DNA of 64,000 bases from positions 36,907 to 100,906 of the forward strand of contig CAMLDY010000003.1 of NCBI GenBank assembly GCA_946478895.1, given 5' to 3'. Positions 33,329-42,389 of the stretch are shown here, in pieces (the stretch's first letter is position 1; each line of letters opens with the position of its first letter). This DNA comes from an uncultured Gemmatimonadota bacterium (GTDB lineage: Bacteria; Gemmatimonadota; Gemmatimonadetes; Gemmatimonadales; Gemmatimonadaceae). The position numbers were made by a program, and so were the translations under genes. The notes beneath the pieces were generated by a model. The model worked only from the letters and a program-made list of their open reading frames with translations, was not told the DNA's origin and did not search any database.

Positions 33329-34654
33329 TTATTCGTGAGCCGGCAACGGCTCCATCGTGTGCGGATTCACGGGCACCTGTACCTCGTCACGGTACGGCGA
33401 CGTCATCAACAGTACGCGCATCCGCGGAAACGCGTCCATGAACGCGAGGTAGCAGAATCCCCACAGCCCAAGCATTCCGGCCGTAACGCCGAGCTCCCAG
33501 ATCCCGAGCGGAATGTGCGCGACCGCACCATAGATCGACGGGTAGATCTCGATGTAACGATGAATCCACAGGCCCACGACAGTGGATGCAGCGAACAGGA
33601 GCATTGTCGGCAGGTACACTTTCGCTGCGCGGGAGAGCAGCCCGAAAAACGGCAGAACGAACATGAGCGTGACACCGATCAACGTCGGCACGAGCCAGCC
33701 CTCGATCAGCCGCAGGCGCATCCAGTGCGTCTCCTCACCCATGTTCCCATACCAGATAACGAGATACTGGCCGAAAGTGAGGTAGCCCCAGAACGCGGTG
33801 AAGGCGAAGCAAAGCTTGCCGAGGTCGTGGAAATGCTTGTCCTGAATCAGGTCATAGCGTCCGAGAAAGCGTCGCCACGCCATTACGACGAGAGTCCAGC
33901 TGGCAATCGCGCCTACCCAGGCTCCCATGAAAAACCACCAGCCGTACATGGTGCTCTGGAAGTGTGGATCCATCGACATCGACAGGTCCCACGACAAAAG
34001 GATCCATCCGAACGCAAACGCGAATGCAAGAAAGACCGCGATCCGGCCCTGGATAGAGTGCGTGGAGTGCAGCTCACGGCGCTCATCGCGGAATCCGCGG
34101 CGCATCCGCTCGCGTAAGCCGCGCGCCCATTTCGCACCGCCCTCAGGCAGGATTCCGACGTCGAGTCGCACCGACAAATAGGTGAACCAGCAGCTGAGCA
34201 CCGTGATCAGCAGAAAAACGATCGTTACTCGACTCAGGAAAAACGCCGGCGCCAGCCAGATTCGCTTCTCCGGAATCTCCGACGGAGTGTTCGACCACCA
34301 GAAAATGTGGTGCCTTCCGAGGAAGATGATCAGCAGCAGCAGCACCATGGCCACCGGCAGAAACGCGGCGTAGCCCTCCAGGAAACGGATCACTGGCCGC
34401 GACCAGCGAGCGGTAGTGATGCGCTGGGCCGCGACGAACATCGCTGCCGCCGACGAGATTGACGCGAAGTACAGCCAGTTCACCAGAAGCGCCTGCCAGA
34501 CACGATCCGGATTGATGAACAAGCCGATGATGAACACGACGAGGCCGATCGCGGCGAGCAAGATGGCGATCGTCTTCAGCAGCGACGGAATCGGCCGATC
34601 GATGCCGACCAGTACCTCTTCGCGGCTCAGGGGATGTGGCTCGTGTGTGCTCAT
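33329..34654 (-). CDS. actF: Alternative complex III subunit ActF
   Basis: 441 aa polytopic membrane protein with about ten helices, the typical size of ActF. Helices include SIPSLLKTIAILLAAIGLVV and IWLAPAFFLSRVTIVFLLIT. Related to the NrfD-like ActC but without haem or Fe-S motifs. It is the last gene of actABCDEF, and its ATG overlaps the actE stop by four bases. ActF and ActC form the membrane part of the quinol:electron-acceptor oxidoreductase that replaces the bc1 complex. The 3' end is followed by the long hairpin element. Confidence 0.92.
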   Translation of the reverse strand: MSTHEPHPLSREEVLVGIDRPIPSLLKTIAILLAAIGLVVFIIGLFINPDRVWQALLVNWLYFASISSAAAMFVAAQRITTARWSRPVIRFLEGYAAFLPVAMVLLLLIIFLGRHHIFWWSNTPSEIPEKRIWLAPAFFLSRVTIVFLLITVLSCWFTYLSVRLDVGILPEGGAKWARGLRERMRRGFRDERRELHSTHSIQGRIAVFLAFAFAFGWILLSWDLSMSMDPHFQSTMYGWWFFMGAWVGAIASWTLVVMAWRRFLGRYDLIQDKHFHDLGKLCFAFTAFWGYLTFGQYLVIWYGNMGEETHWMRLRLIEGWLVPTLIGVTLMFVLPFFGLLSRAAKVYLPTMLLFAASTVVGLWIHRYIEIYPSIYGAVAHIPLGIWELGVTAGMLGLWGFCYLAFMDAFPRMRVLLMTSPYRDEVQVPVNPHTMEPLPAHE

Positions 34655-35439
34655 CTCAACGTCCCCGAGCGAATGCTATCGGTTCTGGCGCGCGCGGAAT
34701 CCGGCCGGCTTCGCGCCGCGGTGTCAGTGGAAGGCGCCGGCGGTGCGAGTGAGGGAGCTGTCACCGGATTTGCTGGAGTAGTCGGGGCGGCGCCGGTAAG
34801 CTCGCCGCGCGGATTGAAGTAGGGCGCCGGCCGTGTCGGTCCCATCTCCGTCGCACCTGGTACCTTGTCGCCGGTGACTCCCGGCGCCGCGAGCGGCCCG
34901 ATCGGGACGGTTTTGCCGTTCACGCCCTGCAGCGCGCGTACGTAGTTCACGACATCCCACCGATCCATCTCTTCGATGCGGTTATACGGCGGCATCAGGC
35001 CGCGCCCGTTCCGAATCATTCCGAAGATGTAGCCGTCCGTTCGCGCCTTGGTGATGTCCATCGTCAGGTTGATGCCCGGCATTCCGAACTTGGTGGCCGG
35101 CCCGTCACCCATCGCGCGATCGCCATGACATACGGCACAGTTGATCTGGAAATATTTTCTGCCATTGGCGAGCGAAGAGTCCGTCGGCGGCGTCGGATTG
35201 CGCAGCGACGCCATCGAGTCGATGGTTGCGGGGAATGCTCCGTACGACACCTGAAATCCGGCGACCGCGGTTCCACCGGTCGGCACAGACATCTGGGGAT
35301 TCGCCCTCGACGGAGCCAGCGTATCCTTGACCGGCTCCCAGGTCGAGATAGTCGGCTGTCGCTTGAAATCGGTGAACCACTCACACGCCGTGAGCAGCAG
35401 CGGGAGCGCGAGCGCGAGAAAGCGCACCCTAGCGCTCAC
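34651..35439 (-). CDS. actE: Alternative complex III cytochrome c subunit ActE
   Basis: 262 aa from GTG at 35439, overlapping actD by 11 bases. Lipoprotein signal ends LLLTAC (Cys19). A single class I haem motif CAVCHGD (101-107) binds haem c, and GRGLMPPY provides the axial Met region. The last 60 residues are Pro/Ala/Arg-rich and probably disordered. The protein is anchored to the periplasmic face and passes electrons from the complex towards a terminal oxidase or cytochrome c. Order in the operon is canonical. Confidence 0.93.
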   Translation of the reverse strand: MSARVRFLALALPLLLTACEWFTDFKRQPTISTWEPVKDTLAPSRANPQMSVPTGGTAVAGFQVSYGAFPATIDSMASLRNPTPPTDSSLANGRKYFQINCAVCHGDRAMGDGPATKFGMPGINLTMDITKARTDGYIFGMIRNGRGLMPPYNRIEEMDRWDVVNYVRALQGVNGKTVPIGPLAAPGVTGDKVPGATEMGPTRPAPYFNPRGELTGAAPTTPANPVTAPSLAPPAPSTDTAARSRPDSARARTDSIRSGTLR

Positions 35440-35929
35440 GACGTACCTCCACTGCTCCGTGCTCGCGCAGCAGGTCCTCGGCCTCCGGCGCCTTGTCGGC
35501 CGGACACTCGACCCAGACGCCGTATTCGCCGTGACTGAAGCGCGGATCGTATCCGACCATCATCGTCAGTCGCGGGATTCCGGCATAAACGAAGAGTCCG
35601 GCGACTGTCGAGAGCGCGCCGATCAGGACCATGACTTCGAAGCCGAAAATCGTGTAGGGCACCCACGAAGCGATCGGTTTGCCGCCGACGACGAGCGGCC
35701 AGTAGTCGGAGCACCAGATCGCGATCCAGTACCCGAACGTCACCCCGGCCAAACCGCCAACGAGGGTGAACTTCCGAACGGGGCTGGGTCCGCGCTCGAG
35801 CGCATGCTCCAGCTCGTGGCGCGGCGTTGGCGTGAACACGTGAATGTCGCCGAACCGCGTTTTTTTGAGCGCGTCGATCGCACCTACCGCCGCGTCGAGC
35901 TCCCTGAAGGCGCCAAGCACTCCTCGCAT
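35429..35929 (-). CDS. actD: Alternative complex III subunit ActD (DUF3341)
   Basis: 166 aa from ATG at 35929, which overlaps the actC stop (TGATG); the longer upstream frame is a shadow of actC. LGAFRELDAAVGAIDAL and FGDIHVFTPTPRHELE begin the DUF3341 fold, followed by two membrane helices (FTLVGGLAGVTFGYWIAIW, and TIFGFEVMVLIGALSTVAGL). The C-terminal end has MVGYDPRFSHGEYGVWVEC. It is a membrane-anchoring, non-redox subunit of alternative complex III. Confidence 0.92.
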   Translation of the reverse strand: MRGVLGAFRELDAAVGAIDALKKTRFGDIHVFTPTPRHELEHALERGPSPVRKFTLVGGLAGVTFGYWIAIWCSDYWPLVVGGKPIASWVPYTIFGFEVMVLIGALSTVAGLFVYAGIPRLTMMVGYDPRFSHGEYGVWVECPADKAPEAEDLLREHGAVEVRRER

Positions 35930-37392
35930 CAGTCGTGCTCTCCAGGCGTGTCCGCCTCGAAATCGAAATGCTCGCCGGACGGCGTGATCCCGTGCGGATG
36001 ACGCATCTTGAGCCGCGGGGGAACGATCTCCTTGATCTCGGTGATCGCAATCACCGGCAGCTGCTTGATGAACAGCAGGAACCACATCGAGAACCAGCCG
36101 AAGCTGCCCGCGAGAATGGCGTACTCGACCCAGGTCGCGCGGTAGCTGGTCCATTGCCACGGCTCGAATTCGTGGGAGAGCGACGGCACGATGATGACGA
36201 AGCGCTCGAACCACATCCCGATGTTGATGGTGAACGACACGATGAACAGCCACGCCGTGCTACGCCGCAGCTTCTGAACGAACAGCGACAGCGGGAGCAC
36301 CACGTTGCAGGTGTAGAGAATCGCCGACGCCCACCACCACTGGCCCCAGATGCGATTGGCGAAGAACGCTTTTTCCGCCTCGTTCCCGCTGAACCACGCC
36401 ACGAACCACTCGTTCATGTAAGCGCAGCTGACGCAGAGCGAGGTGAAGAGCGCCAGCTTCGCCGCCGCATCGAGGTGATTGATGGTCACGTAATGCTTGA
36501 GTCCGAACCACTTCCGCAGGGGGATGATGATCGTGAAGACCATCCCGATTCCCGAGAAGATCGCACCGGCGACGAAGTACGGAGGGAAAATCGTCGTGTG
36601 CCATCCGGGCGTGAGCGCCATCGCGAAGTCGAACGACACCACCGAGTGCACCGACAGCACGAGCGGCGTCGAGAACGCGGCGAGAAATAGATAGGCCCGC
36701 GCGAAGTGCCTCCACTCGCGATCCGTGTTCCGCCAGCCGAGGGACAACATCGTGTAGATGCGCTTCCGCATCGGGCTGATATTCTCGCGATCGCGCAGCA
36801 CGGCGATGTCCGGAATCAATCCGACGTAAAGGAACGTCGCCGACACCGTGAGGTAGGTCAGGATCGCGAACACGTCCCAGACCAGCGGACTCTTGAACTG
36901 CGGCCAGATGTAGCGCCAGTTCGGATACGGAATCAGGTAGAAGAACTTCCACGGCCGCCCGAGGTGCAGAATCGGAAAGAGACCGGCGGTCATGACCGCG
37001 AACACGGTCATTGCTTCCGCGGCGCGATAGATCGATGTCCGGAATCCGGCGCGGAACAAGTACAGGATCGCGGAGATCAGCGTACCTGCGTGTCCGATAC
37101 CGACCCAGAACACGAAGGTGACGATGTACACCGCCCACATGATGGGCGGATTGAGTCCGGTAACGCCCAGCCCGGTGTAGATCTGATACATCCACGCCGA
37201 AGCACCGATGATCAGGAAGAAGATGGCAACGCCGAGTCCGATCGCCCACTTAACGGTTGGACGAAGGGTGCCGATTATTTCCCGATCGACTTGTTCGTAA
37301 TCGCGTACCGCCGGAAGCTGAAGATCCGCCGCGGGGATGTTGGGACGACGTGGCTCGTCGCGCGTTGTGACCGGCCGGGCAACAGTAGCCAT
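35929..37392 (-). CDS. actC: Alternative complex III subunit ActC (NrfD/PsrC-like)
   Basis: 487 aa with about ten transmembrane helices, as in NrfD/PsrC quinol-binding subunits. Landmarks: VYIVTFVFWVGIGHAGTLIS early on, LHLGRPWKFFYLIPYPNWR and SVHSVVSFDFAMALTPGWHT. It provides the quinol oxidation site and works with the Fe-S/haem subunits ActA and ActB on the periplasmic side. It begins 2 bases after the actB stop. Confidence 0.95.
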   Translation of the reverse strand: MATVARPVTTRDEPRRPNIPAADLQLPAVRDYEQVDREIIGTLRPTVKWAIGLGVAIFFLIIGASAWMYQIYTGLGVTGLNPPIMWAVYIVTFVFWVGIGHAGTLISAILYLFRAGFRTSIYRAAEAMTVFAVMTAGLFPILHLGRPWKFFYLIPYPNWRYIWPQFKSPLVWDVFAILTYLTVSATFLYVGLIPDIAVLRDRENISPMRKRIYTMLSLGWRNTDREWRHFARAYLFLAAFSTPLVLSVHSVVSFDFAMALTPGWHTTIFPPYFVAGAIFSGIGMVFTIIIPLRKWFGLKHYVTINHLDAAAKLALFTSLCVSCAYMNEWFVAWFSGNEAEKAFFANRIWGQWWWASAILYTCNVVLPLSLFVQKLRRSTAWLFIVSFTINIGMWFERFVIIVPSLSHEFEPWQWTSYRATWVEYAILAGSFGWFSMWFLLFIKQLPVIAITEIKEIVPPRLKMRHPHGITPSGEHFDFEADTPGEHD

Positions 37393-37394
37393 GG

Positions 37395-40300
37395 TCAGGC
37401 CCCTCCCGCCGGCGCGGCCGGATGGTTCACCTTCTTCAGATAGACAACCGCGGTATAGGTGTTGAGCTCCTCGAAAACGTGATAGCCGCGCTCGTCCTTC
37501 ACGAGCTGGCTGACGGTCCAGTTCTCGTCGGCGACATCACCAAACACAATCGCGCGTGACGGACATCCGGCCGCGCACGCGGTCGTAAATTCATCGGGTT
37601 TCAGTGCGCGCTTCTCCAGCGCCGCGCGATTCTCGGCTTCGCGAATGCGCTGCACGCAGAAGCTGCACTTCTCCATGACACCCTTGCCGCGGACAGTCAC
37701 ATCCGGGTTCAGCTGCCAGTTCAACGGCTCCGGGAACGCGTACTGCGGACGCGCGGGCTCGCCATATCCGAACCAGTTGAAGTAACGGACCTTGTAGGGA
37801 CAGTTGTTGGAGCAGTAACGCGTCCCGACGCAACGGTTATAGACCTGCACATTGAGCCCATCGGGCGCGTGGTAGGTTGCGTAAACCGGACAGACCGGCT
37901 CGCACGGCGCATTGCCGCAATGCTGGCACATCATCGGGATGAAGCGCGTGTCGAAATCCGCGCTGCCATCTTCACCGCCCTCGAAGTAGCGCTCGATCCG
38001 GATCCACGCCATCTCGCGACCCCGCGTGATATTGGCGCCAAACTCGGTGCGATCGGGCGCTGCCGTGCCCACCTGCCAATCCGCGCCTACGGTTGGGATG
38101 TTGTTTTCCGCATAGCACGCGCTGACGCAGGCGGCGCATCCGGTGCAGCGCGCCAGATCGACCGTCATCGCCCAGCGGCGCTTGGACATGCCGCTCCAGT
38201 GCTTGGGATCGTACATCCCTTTTTGCGTCGACTGCTCGTTCCCGAGCTCACCTTGCGCGTCACGCGCGACTGGCGAGCGCAAACCGGGCAGGAAAGTATG
38301 CGTTGCATCGCCCGGCATCGTTTCGCCGTGCTCTTCCCCACCAGCGTTTGGCTCGCCGGCGTGGGATTCGGCGCCGCCGTTCCGCGCCACCTCCGCGGCG
38401 TTCGCTACCGCGGGATCGTTACCGGGTCGTCCAGCGCGCAAATCGGCGATCGCAATCGCGCGACCGATGCCGCGTCCAAACTGTCTCGCTGACCCTTCGG
38501 TCGTGACAAGGAGGGCGTATCCAGCTGCCTTCGAGACGTTGGCCTTGGTCGAAACGAAAGCAACACCGCCAGCGCGGTCCTCTCCCAGCGGCAGAATCTC
38601 CAGAGGATTGGACCCCGACTTTGCGTAACGGCCCGCGCTTGGATGTCCGCGCCCCGTTGCAACCGCAACGGTGTCCTTCTGGGTGCCCAGGTAGCGGAGC
38701 ACCGGCAAGGTCAGCGTTCCCGCGGAAGTCTGGATGCTGACGTGATCGCCGTCCGCCAAACCCATTCGGTCGGCGGTCGCCGGATGCATCTCAGCGACCG
38801 TCTGCCAGCAGATCTTCGTGACCGGATCCGGGATCTCCTGCAGCCACGGCTTGTTGGCACCGCGCCCATCGCCGATGAAAGGATGCGGATAGAGCACGAG
38901 GTACATGTTGCCGCTCGACTGCTCGATCGGAGCGGCTGCGCGTACGGCCGGAGCCGGTCGAGCGGTCGCCGATTGTCCGAGCGTTCCGGCGGAAATTCCT
39001 CGTGGCAGCGCGGCGGCAAGACTGGCTGCACCACCCGCGAACCGGCCGATCAGCCAACTGCGATAGTCCGCCATCGGGTACCGAGCGGCGGCGCCGGGAT
39101 CTTTCCTGGCGACCTCGATCAAAACATCCGATGTCGCGCGGGTGTCGAATACGGGATCCATCGTCGGCTGCTGCAGCGAGATTGTCCCCCGCACGGGCTC
39201 CACATCCCCCCACTGCTCGAGTGGATGGTGATCCGGCAACACGAGATCAGCGATGCTGGAAGTCTCGTCGGGGTAGCTCGAGAAGCTCACCTTGAACGGA
39301 ACTTTCGCCATCGCGGCAGCGAAGCCAGCCGCCTTCGGGAGCGTGAACGCCGGGTTGGCGCCACGCACCATGAGAAGCGAGACCCCCCCGGCATTCATTC
39401 GCTCGGCGACGGCGCGGACTTCGGCGGCCGAAGCTACCCGATCGAAGCCGAGATACGCCTCTGCCGGCTTGATGGTGACTCCGACATTGCCGCGCGACTG
39501 GTTGAGAGCAGCCGCCGCAGTCGCCAGCTCGAAGCCATCGGCACCTCCGCTTCCAGCGAGCACCATGCTCGGACTCGTCGCGGTGAACTCCCGAGCGAAG
39601 GCGTCGAGCACCGCTGCGCTGACGCCACTCGATTGCGCCGCGGCCTCGATCGGCAGCTGGCCCTGAAGCATCCGCACGATCGCCATCTCGCTGCCGGGCC
39701 GGCAGTCAATCCACTGATCGGCGTTGAGTCCGGTGAGGGAGCGGCGCGGTCCGACGTAAATGAGACGCGGTGCCTTGTCGTGATCTGCGCGCGCGTCGGC
39801 CCAATCGAGCTGTTGCGGCACCATCGCGCCCCAATTGTCCAGAAAATCGGCGCCGATCGAGACGATGAGGCGCGCAGCACGAAAATCGAGACGCGGCCAC
39901 GCCACGCCGTACGCCTGTCGGTTCGCGGCGATGACCGCATGGTCCGCTTCGGCGTCGTAGCTGATGTGCGGCGGCATACCGAAACCGGCGAGCCACGCGT
40001 CCAGAAATCCCGGAAAGCTTCCGCTCTCGTGCTGGTTGATGAAGACTGCGTTGCCCGCGCCGCCACGGCTCCTCGTCTCACCGAGCTTCTGGGCGAAGAT
40101 CTGCAGCGCTTCCTCCCAGGTGACCGCCTGGAGCTGGCCATTTTTCCGCGCCATCGGACCGCGAAAGCGATCAGGGTTGTACAGACCCTGCAACGATGCC
40201 TGACCGCGCGCGCAGAGAGCGCCACGGTTCACGGGATGCTCAGGGTTTCCTTCGAGCTTGATGGTGCGACCGTCGCGCGTCTCGGCGATTACGCCGCATC

Positions 40301-40526
40301 CAGTCGGACACTCGCGGCAGGTTGTCGCGTAGTAGGTGGAGACTCCCGGCACCGTCTGGTCGGGCGAGACGAGATAGGGAATGAGCTTCTCGACCCTCTC
40401 CGACGCACAGCCGATCATCGTCGTCGCGGCGGTGCCGACGCCGAGTACCTTCAGAAATTCGCGGCGCTTCACTCCGTTCGGCTGATTCTGCGTGACGGTG
40501 CCGGCTGACTCTCGCTCGTCGCTCAT
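37395..40526 (-). CDS. actB: Alternative complex III Fe-S subunit ActB (molybdopterin-oxidoreductase-like fused to ferredoxin-like domain)
   Basis: 1043 aa. Tat signal with KRREFLKVLG (about 20-29). The N-terminal half is molybdopterin-enzyme-like, with a cluster site CRECPTGCG...CARGQ but lacking convincing Mo ligand motifs, as known for ActB. The C-terminal part has four Cys motifs for further clusters: CTGCAACVSACYAENN, CQHCGNAPCEPVCP, CVGTRYCSNNCPYK and CSFCVQRI. A low-complexity Gly/Glu/His linker (about 695-745) joins the two halves. It moves electrons between quinol and cytochrome subunits. Its GC-rich codons give a 621-codon open frame on the opposite strand, which is not a gene. Confidence 0.95.
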   Translation of the reverse strand: MSDERESAGTVTQNQPNGVKRREFLKVLGVGTAATTMIGCASERVEKLIPYLVSPDQTVPGVSTYYATTCRECPTGCGVIAETRDGRTIKLEGNPEHPVNRGALCARGQASLQGLYNPDRFRGPMARKNGQLQAVTWEEALQIFAQKLGETRSRGGAGNAVFINQHESGSFPGFLDAWLAGFGMPPHISYDAEADHAVIAANRQAYGVAWPRLDFRAARLIVSIGADFLDNWGAMVPQQLDWADARADHDKAPRLIYVGPRRSLTGLNADQWIDCRPGSEMAIVRMLQGQLPIEAAAQSSGVSAAVLDAFAREFTATSPSMVLAGSGGADGFELATAAAALNQSRGNVGVTIKPAEAYLGFDRVASAAEVRAVAERMNAGGVSLLMVRGANPAFTLPKAAGFAAAMAKVPFKVSFSSYPDETSSIADLVLPDHHPLEQWGDVEPVRGTISLQQPTMDPVFDTRATSDVLIEVARKDPGAAARYPMADYRSWLIGRFAGGAASLAAALPRGISAGTLGQSATARPAPAVRAAAPIEQSSGNMYLVLYPHPFIGDGRGANKPWLQEIPDPVTKICWQTVAEMHPATADRMGLADGDHVSIQTSAGTLTLPVLRYLGTQKDTVAVATGRGHPSAGRYAKSGSNPLEILPLGEDRAGGVAFVSTKANVSKAAGYALLVTTEGSARQFGRGIGRAIAIADLRAGRPGNDPAVANAAEVARNGGAESHAGEPNAGGEEHGETMPGDATHTFLPGLRSPVARDAQGELGNEQSTQKGMYDPKHWSGMSKRRWAMTVDLARCTGCAACVSACYAENNIPTVGADWQVGTAAPDRTEFGANITRGREMAWIRIERYFEGGEDGSADFDTRFIPMMCQHCGNAPCEPVCPVYATYHAPDGLNVQVYNRCVGTRYCSNNCPYKVRYFNWFGYGEPARPQYAFPEPLNWQLNPDVTVRGKGVMEKCSFCVQRIREAENRAALEKRALKPDEFTTACAAGCPSRAIVFGDVADENWTVSQLVKDERGYHVFEELNTYTAVVYLKKVNHPAAPAGGA

Positions 40527-40530
40527 TCTA

Positions 40531-41076
40531 TCAGTAGTGGCAGACCGCGCAGTCGTAGCGGGCCTTGAAGGGCGGGTTTGACTGGCCGATGTGACAGTTG
40601 ATGCACCAGCCCATGTTCAGTGACGACGCCTGATAGACCTGCTTCATGTTCTGGATTTCGCCATGGCATGTCTGGCAGGTGACGCCCGCGTTCACGTGGC
40701 GCATGTGCGGGAAGTGCACGTACTCTGGGAGCTTGTGGATGCGAACCCAGGGTACTCCCTCTTTCTTGTTCCAGAAGCCGACCAGCTTCTTGATCTCCGC
40801 CTTGTTGCCGTCGGTGGATCCGGCGATGACGGTGTGACACCCCATGCAGGTGCCGACCGCGGGCATTCCCGGGTCGAAGGATTTGTTGGCGGTGTAGTGG
40901 CAGTAGAGACAGTTCATCTTCAGCGTATCGACGTGGAGTGTGTGTCGATACGCGACCGGCTGGACGGGACTGTTCCCTTCCGATGAAGAAGCGCCGCTAT
41001 ATGCAGAGAGCATGGTGGCAAGTGCCGCGATGAAAATGAATCCCGGCACTGCAAGCCATCTGCTTCGCAAGTTCAT
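40531..41076 (-). CDS. actA: Alternative complex III pentahaem cytochrome c subunit ActA
   Basis: 181 aa. An N-terminal hydrophobic segment (about 6-27) anchors or exports it. Five CxxCH haem motifs are present: CLYCH, CMGCH, CQTCH, CINCH and CAVCH, matching the five-haem ActA. Additional His residues, as in FPHMRHVN, would be distal ligands. First gene of actABCDEF; the CRP-like site lies about 46 bases before its start codon. Confidence 0.95.
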   Translation of the reverse strand: MNLRSRWLAVPGFIFIAALATMLSAYSGASSSEGNSPVQPVAYRHTLHVDTLKMNCLYCHYTANKSFDPGMPAVGTCMGCHTVIAGSTDGNKAEIKKLVGFWNKKEGVPWVRIHKLPEYVHFPHMRHVNAGVTCQTCHGEIQNMKQVYQASSLNMGWCINCHIGQSNPPFKARYDCAVCHY

Positions 41077-41121
41077 CCGCGAGTATTGAGTGTTGAGTAA
41101 AGGCGAGTTAATCGGTCGGCT

Positions 41122-41139
41122 TTGTGAAGATTTTCACAA
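41122..41139. promoter_or_regulatory. CRP/FNR-type palindrome upstream of actA
   Basis: TTGTGAA-GATT-TTCACAA is a perfect palindrome with 7-bp arms and contains TGTGA-N6-TCACA, the CRP-family consensus. It lies 46-63 bases upstream of the actA ATG, in the 116-base gap before trmJ. A CRP/FNR-like regulator probably controls respiratory gene expression here. Whether it activates depends on the start site, which I cannot see. Confidence 0.7.
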
Positions 41140-41192
41140 GCGATCGACAGGCGGAAAAATGTTCGGACAGCTAGTGTGGCGCAAGTGCGCAC

Positions 41193-41999
41193 TCACTGCT
41201 GCAAACCTCCTGCCTTACCCTTAGTGATGCGCTCGATTGTCCGAACGATTTCGATAAAAATCGCGCGCAGCAGCGCAAGCTCCCGTGAATCGGGAGCGGC
41301 GCGATAAAAAAGTGTGCGGACGCTGCGCATGATGTGCTCATGATAGCGCGTCTTGAAGAAGTCGATCGCATAGAGACCTCGCTCGGCGTCGGCGAAGAGC
41401 TTCTCGTATTCGTCGGACGTGGCGGGCGGCGCATCCTTGCGCGGCGGCGCCAGCGTTCTCGTCGCGTCTGCGGCTGTCAGATGCAGCTCGTACAGGGCGA
41501 TCAGAACCGCCTGCGCCAGATTGAGCGATGCGTGGTCGGTGGTCGGAATCGTGACGACGAGATGCGCGCGGTCGAGAATCTCGTTTGGGAGCCCCTTGTC
41601 CTCCCGGCCGAAGAGGATCGCGACGGGCGCCGATGGCGCGAGCTCGAGTAGCTCGCGGCTCGCCTCGCGGGGAGTGACGATGTCGCGCTTCGCGGCACGC
41701 CGTCGCGCGGTGAAGCCGGCCACTCGCACGACTCCATCCATAGCCTGCTCGATGCTGTCACAGTTTCTGATCCTGCCGACGATGTCGCCGGTATCGTGCG
41801 CGATTCCTTCGATCCGCCACGGGTCGTACGCCACCGGGTTGACGAGATAGAGATCGGCGCAGCCCATGTTCTTCATCGCCCGCACAGTGGCGGCGATGTT
41901 GACAGGATCCTGGGGCTCGTGCAGAACCACGCGCACGTTGGTGAGAATCGACTTGCCGCCGGTAGGCGGCGGTGCGACTCGGTCGCTCTCGGGCGTCAT
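41193..41999 (-). CDS. trmJ: tRNA (cytidine/uridine-2'-O-)-methyltransferase TrmJ-like
   Basis: 268 aa from ATG at 41999; an upstream start at 42074 would add 25 residues of weak character. SPOUT/SpoU fold: VRVVLHEPQDPVNIAATVRAM (motif 1, with Asn-Ile-Ala-Ala-Thr-Arg), ILFGREDKGLPNEIL (motif 2) and TDHASLNLAQAVLIALYEL (motif 3, knot). The C-terminal extension of about 90 residues is longer than in the shortest family members and resembles TrmJ. The enzyme methylates ribose at position 32 of tRNA in its relatives. Confidence 0.88.
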   Translation of the reverse strand: MTPESDRVAPPPTGGKSILTNVRVVLHEPQDPVNIAATVRAMKNMGCADLYLVNPVAYDPWRIEGIAHDTGDIVGRIRNCDSIEQAMDGVVRVAGFTARRRAAKRDIVTPREASRELLELAPSAPVAILFGREDKGLPNEILDRAHLVVTIPTTDHASLNLAQAVLIALYELHLTAADATRTLAPPRKDAPPATSDEYEKLFADAERGLYAIDFFKTRYHEHIMRSVRTLFYRAAPDSRELALLRAIFIEIVRTIERITKGKAGGLQQ

Positions 42000-42101
42000 G
42001 ACGGCGGATGCAAAATGCTGCCCTCCCCTTTCGTCGCGGACCGAATGGAAGAGAGCAGCATCAGGCCGGAGCAACGGGTTCGCCGCGTCCGGGAGCGAAT
42101 T

Positions 42102-42251
42102 CTAGACTACTGGCCGGCCGGTGATGAGGCGATAGATGACAACGATCACCGCGATGACGAGCAGAAGATGGATCAGTCCGCCGCCCACATGGACGACGAA
42201 GAATCCAAGAATCCAGAGAATAAACAGAATTACCGCGATGGTCCAAAGCAT
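42102..42251 (-). CDS. Small membrane protein of the Lmo0937 (DUF5670) type
   Basis: 49 codons from ATG at 42251, too short for ordinary gene callers. The protein starts MLWTIAVILFILWILGFF and has a second hydrophobic helix (LLLVIAVIVVIYRLI) after the HVGGGLIH turn. This two-helix layout is the Lmo0937 family, widespread small stress-associated membrane proteins of unknown function. It stands alone between trmJ and the DUF488 gene. Confidence 0.85.
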   Translation of the reverse strand: MLWTIAVILFILWILGFFVVHVGGGLIHLLLVIAVIVVIYRLITGRPVV

Positions 42252-42389
42252 GATGGCATCCTCGCAAGAAGTGAGTTACACCCGACGCGACAGAAAACGT
42301 ACCCCGCTTTGGCGCACTTACCGCGTTCGCCTCGCGTTATCCTAGGGCACACGATGCAAGATGGCAACCAGCATGCCGTGTTACCGGGG

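Noticed and set aside
38643..40508. 621-codon open frame antisense to actB
   Set aside because: Long antisense frames are expected opposite GC-rich genes; the sequence is Arg/His-rich with no domain, while actB on the other strand has all cluster motifs.
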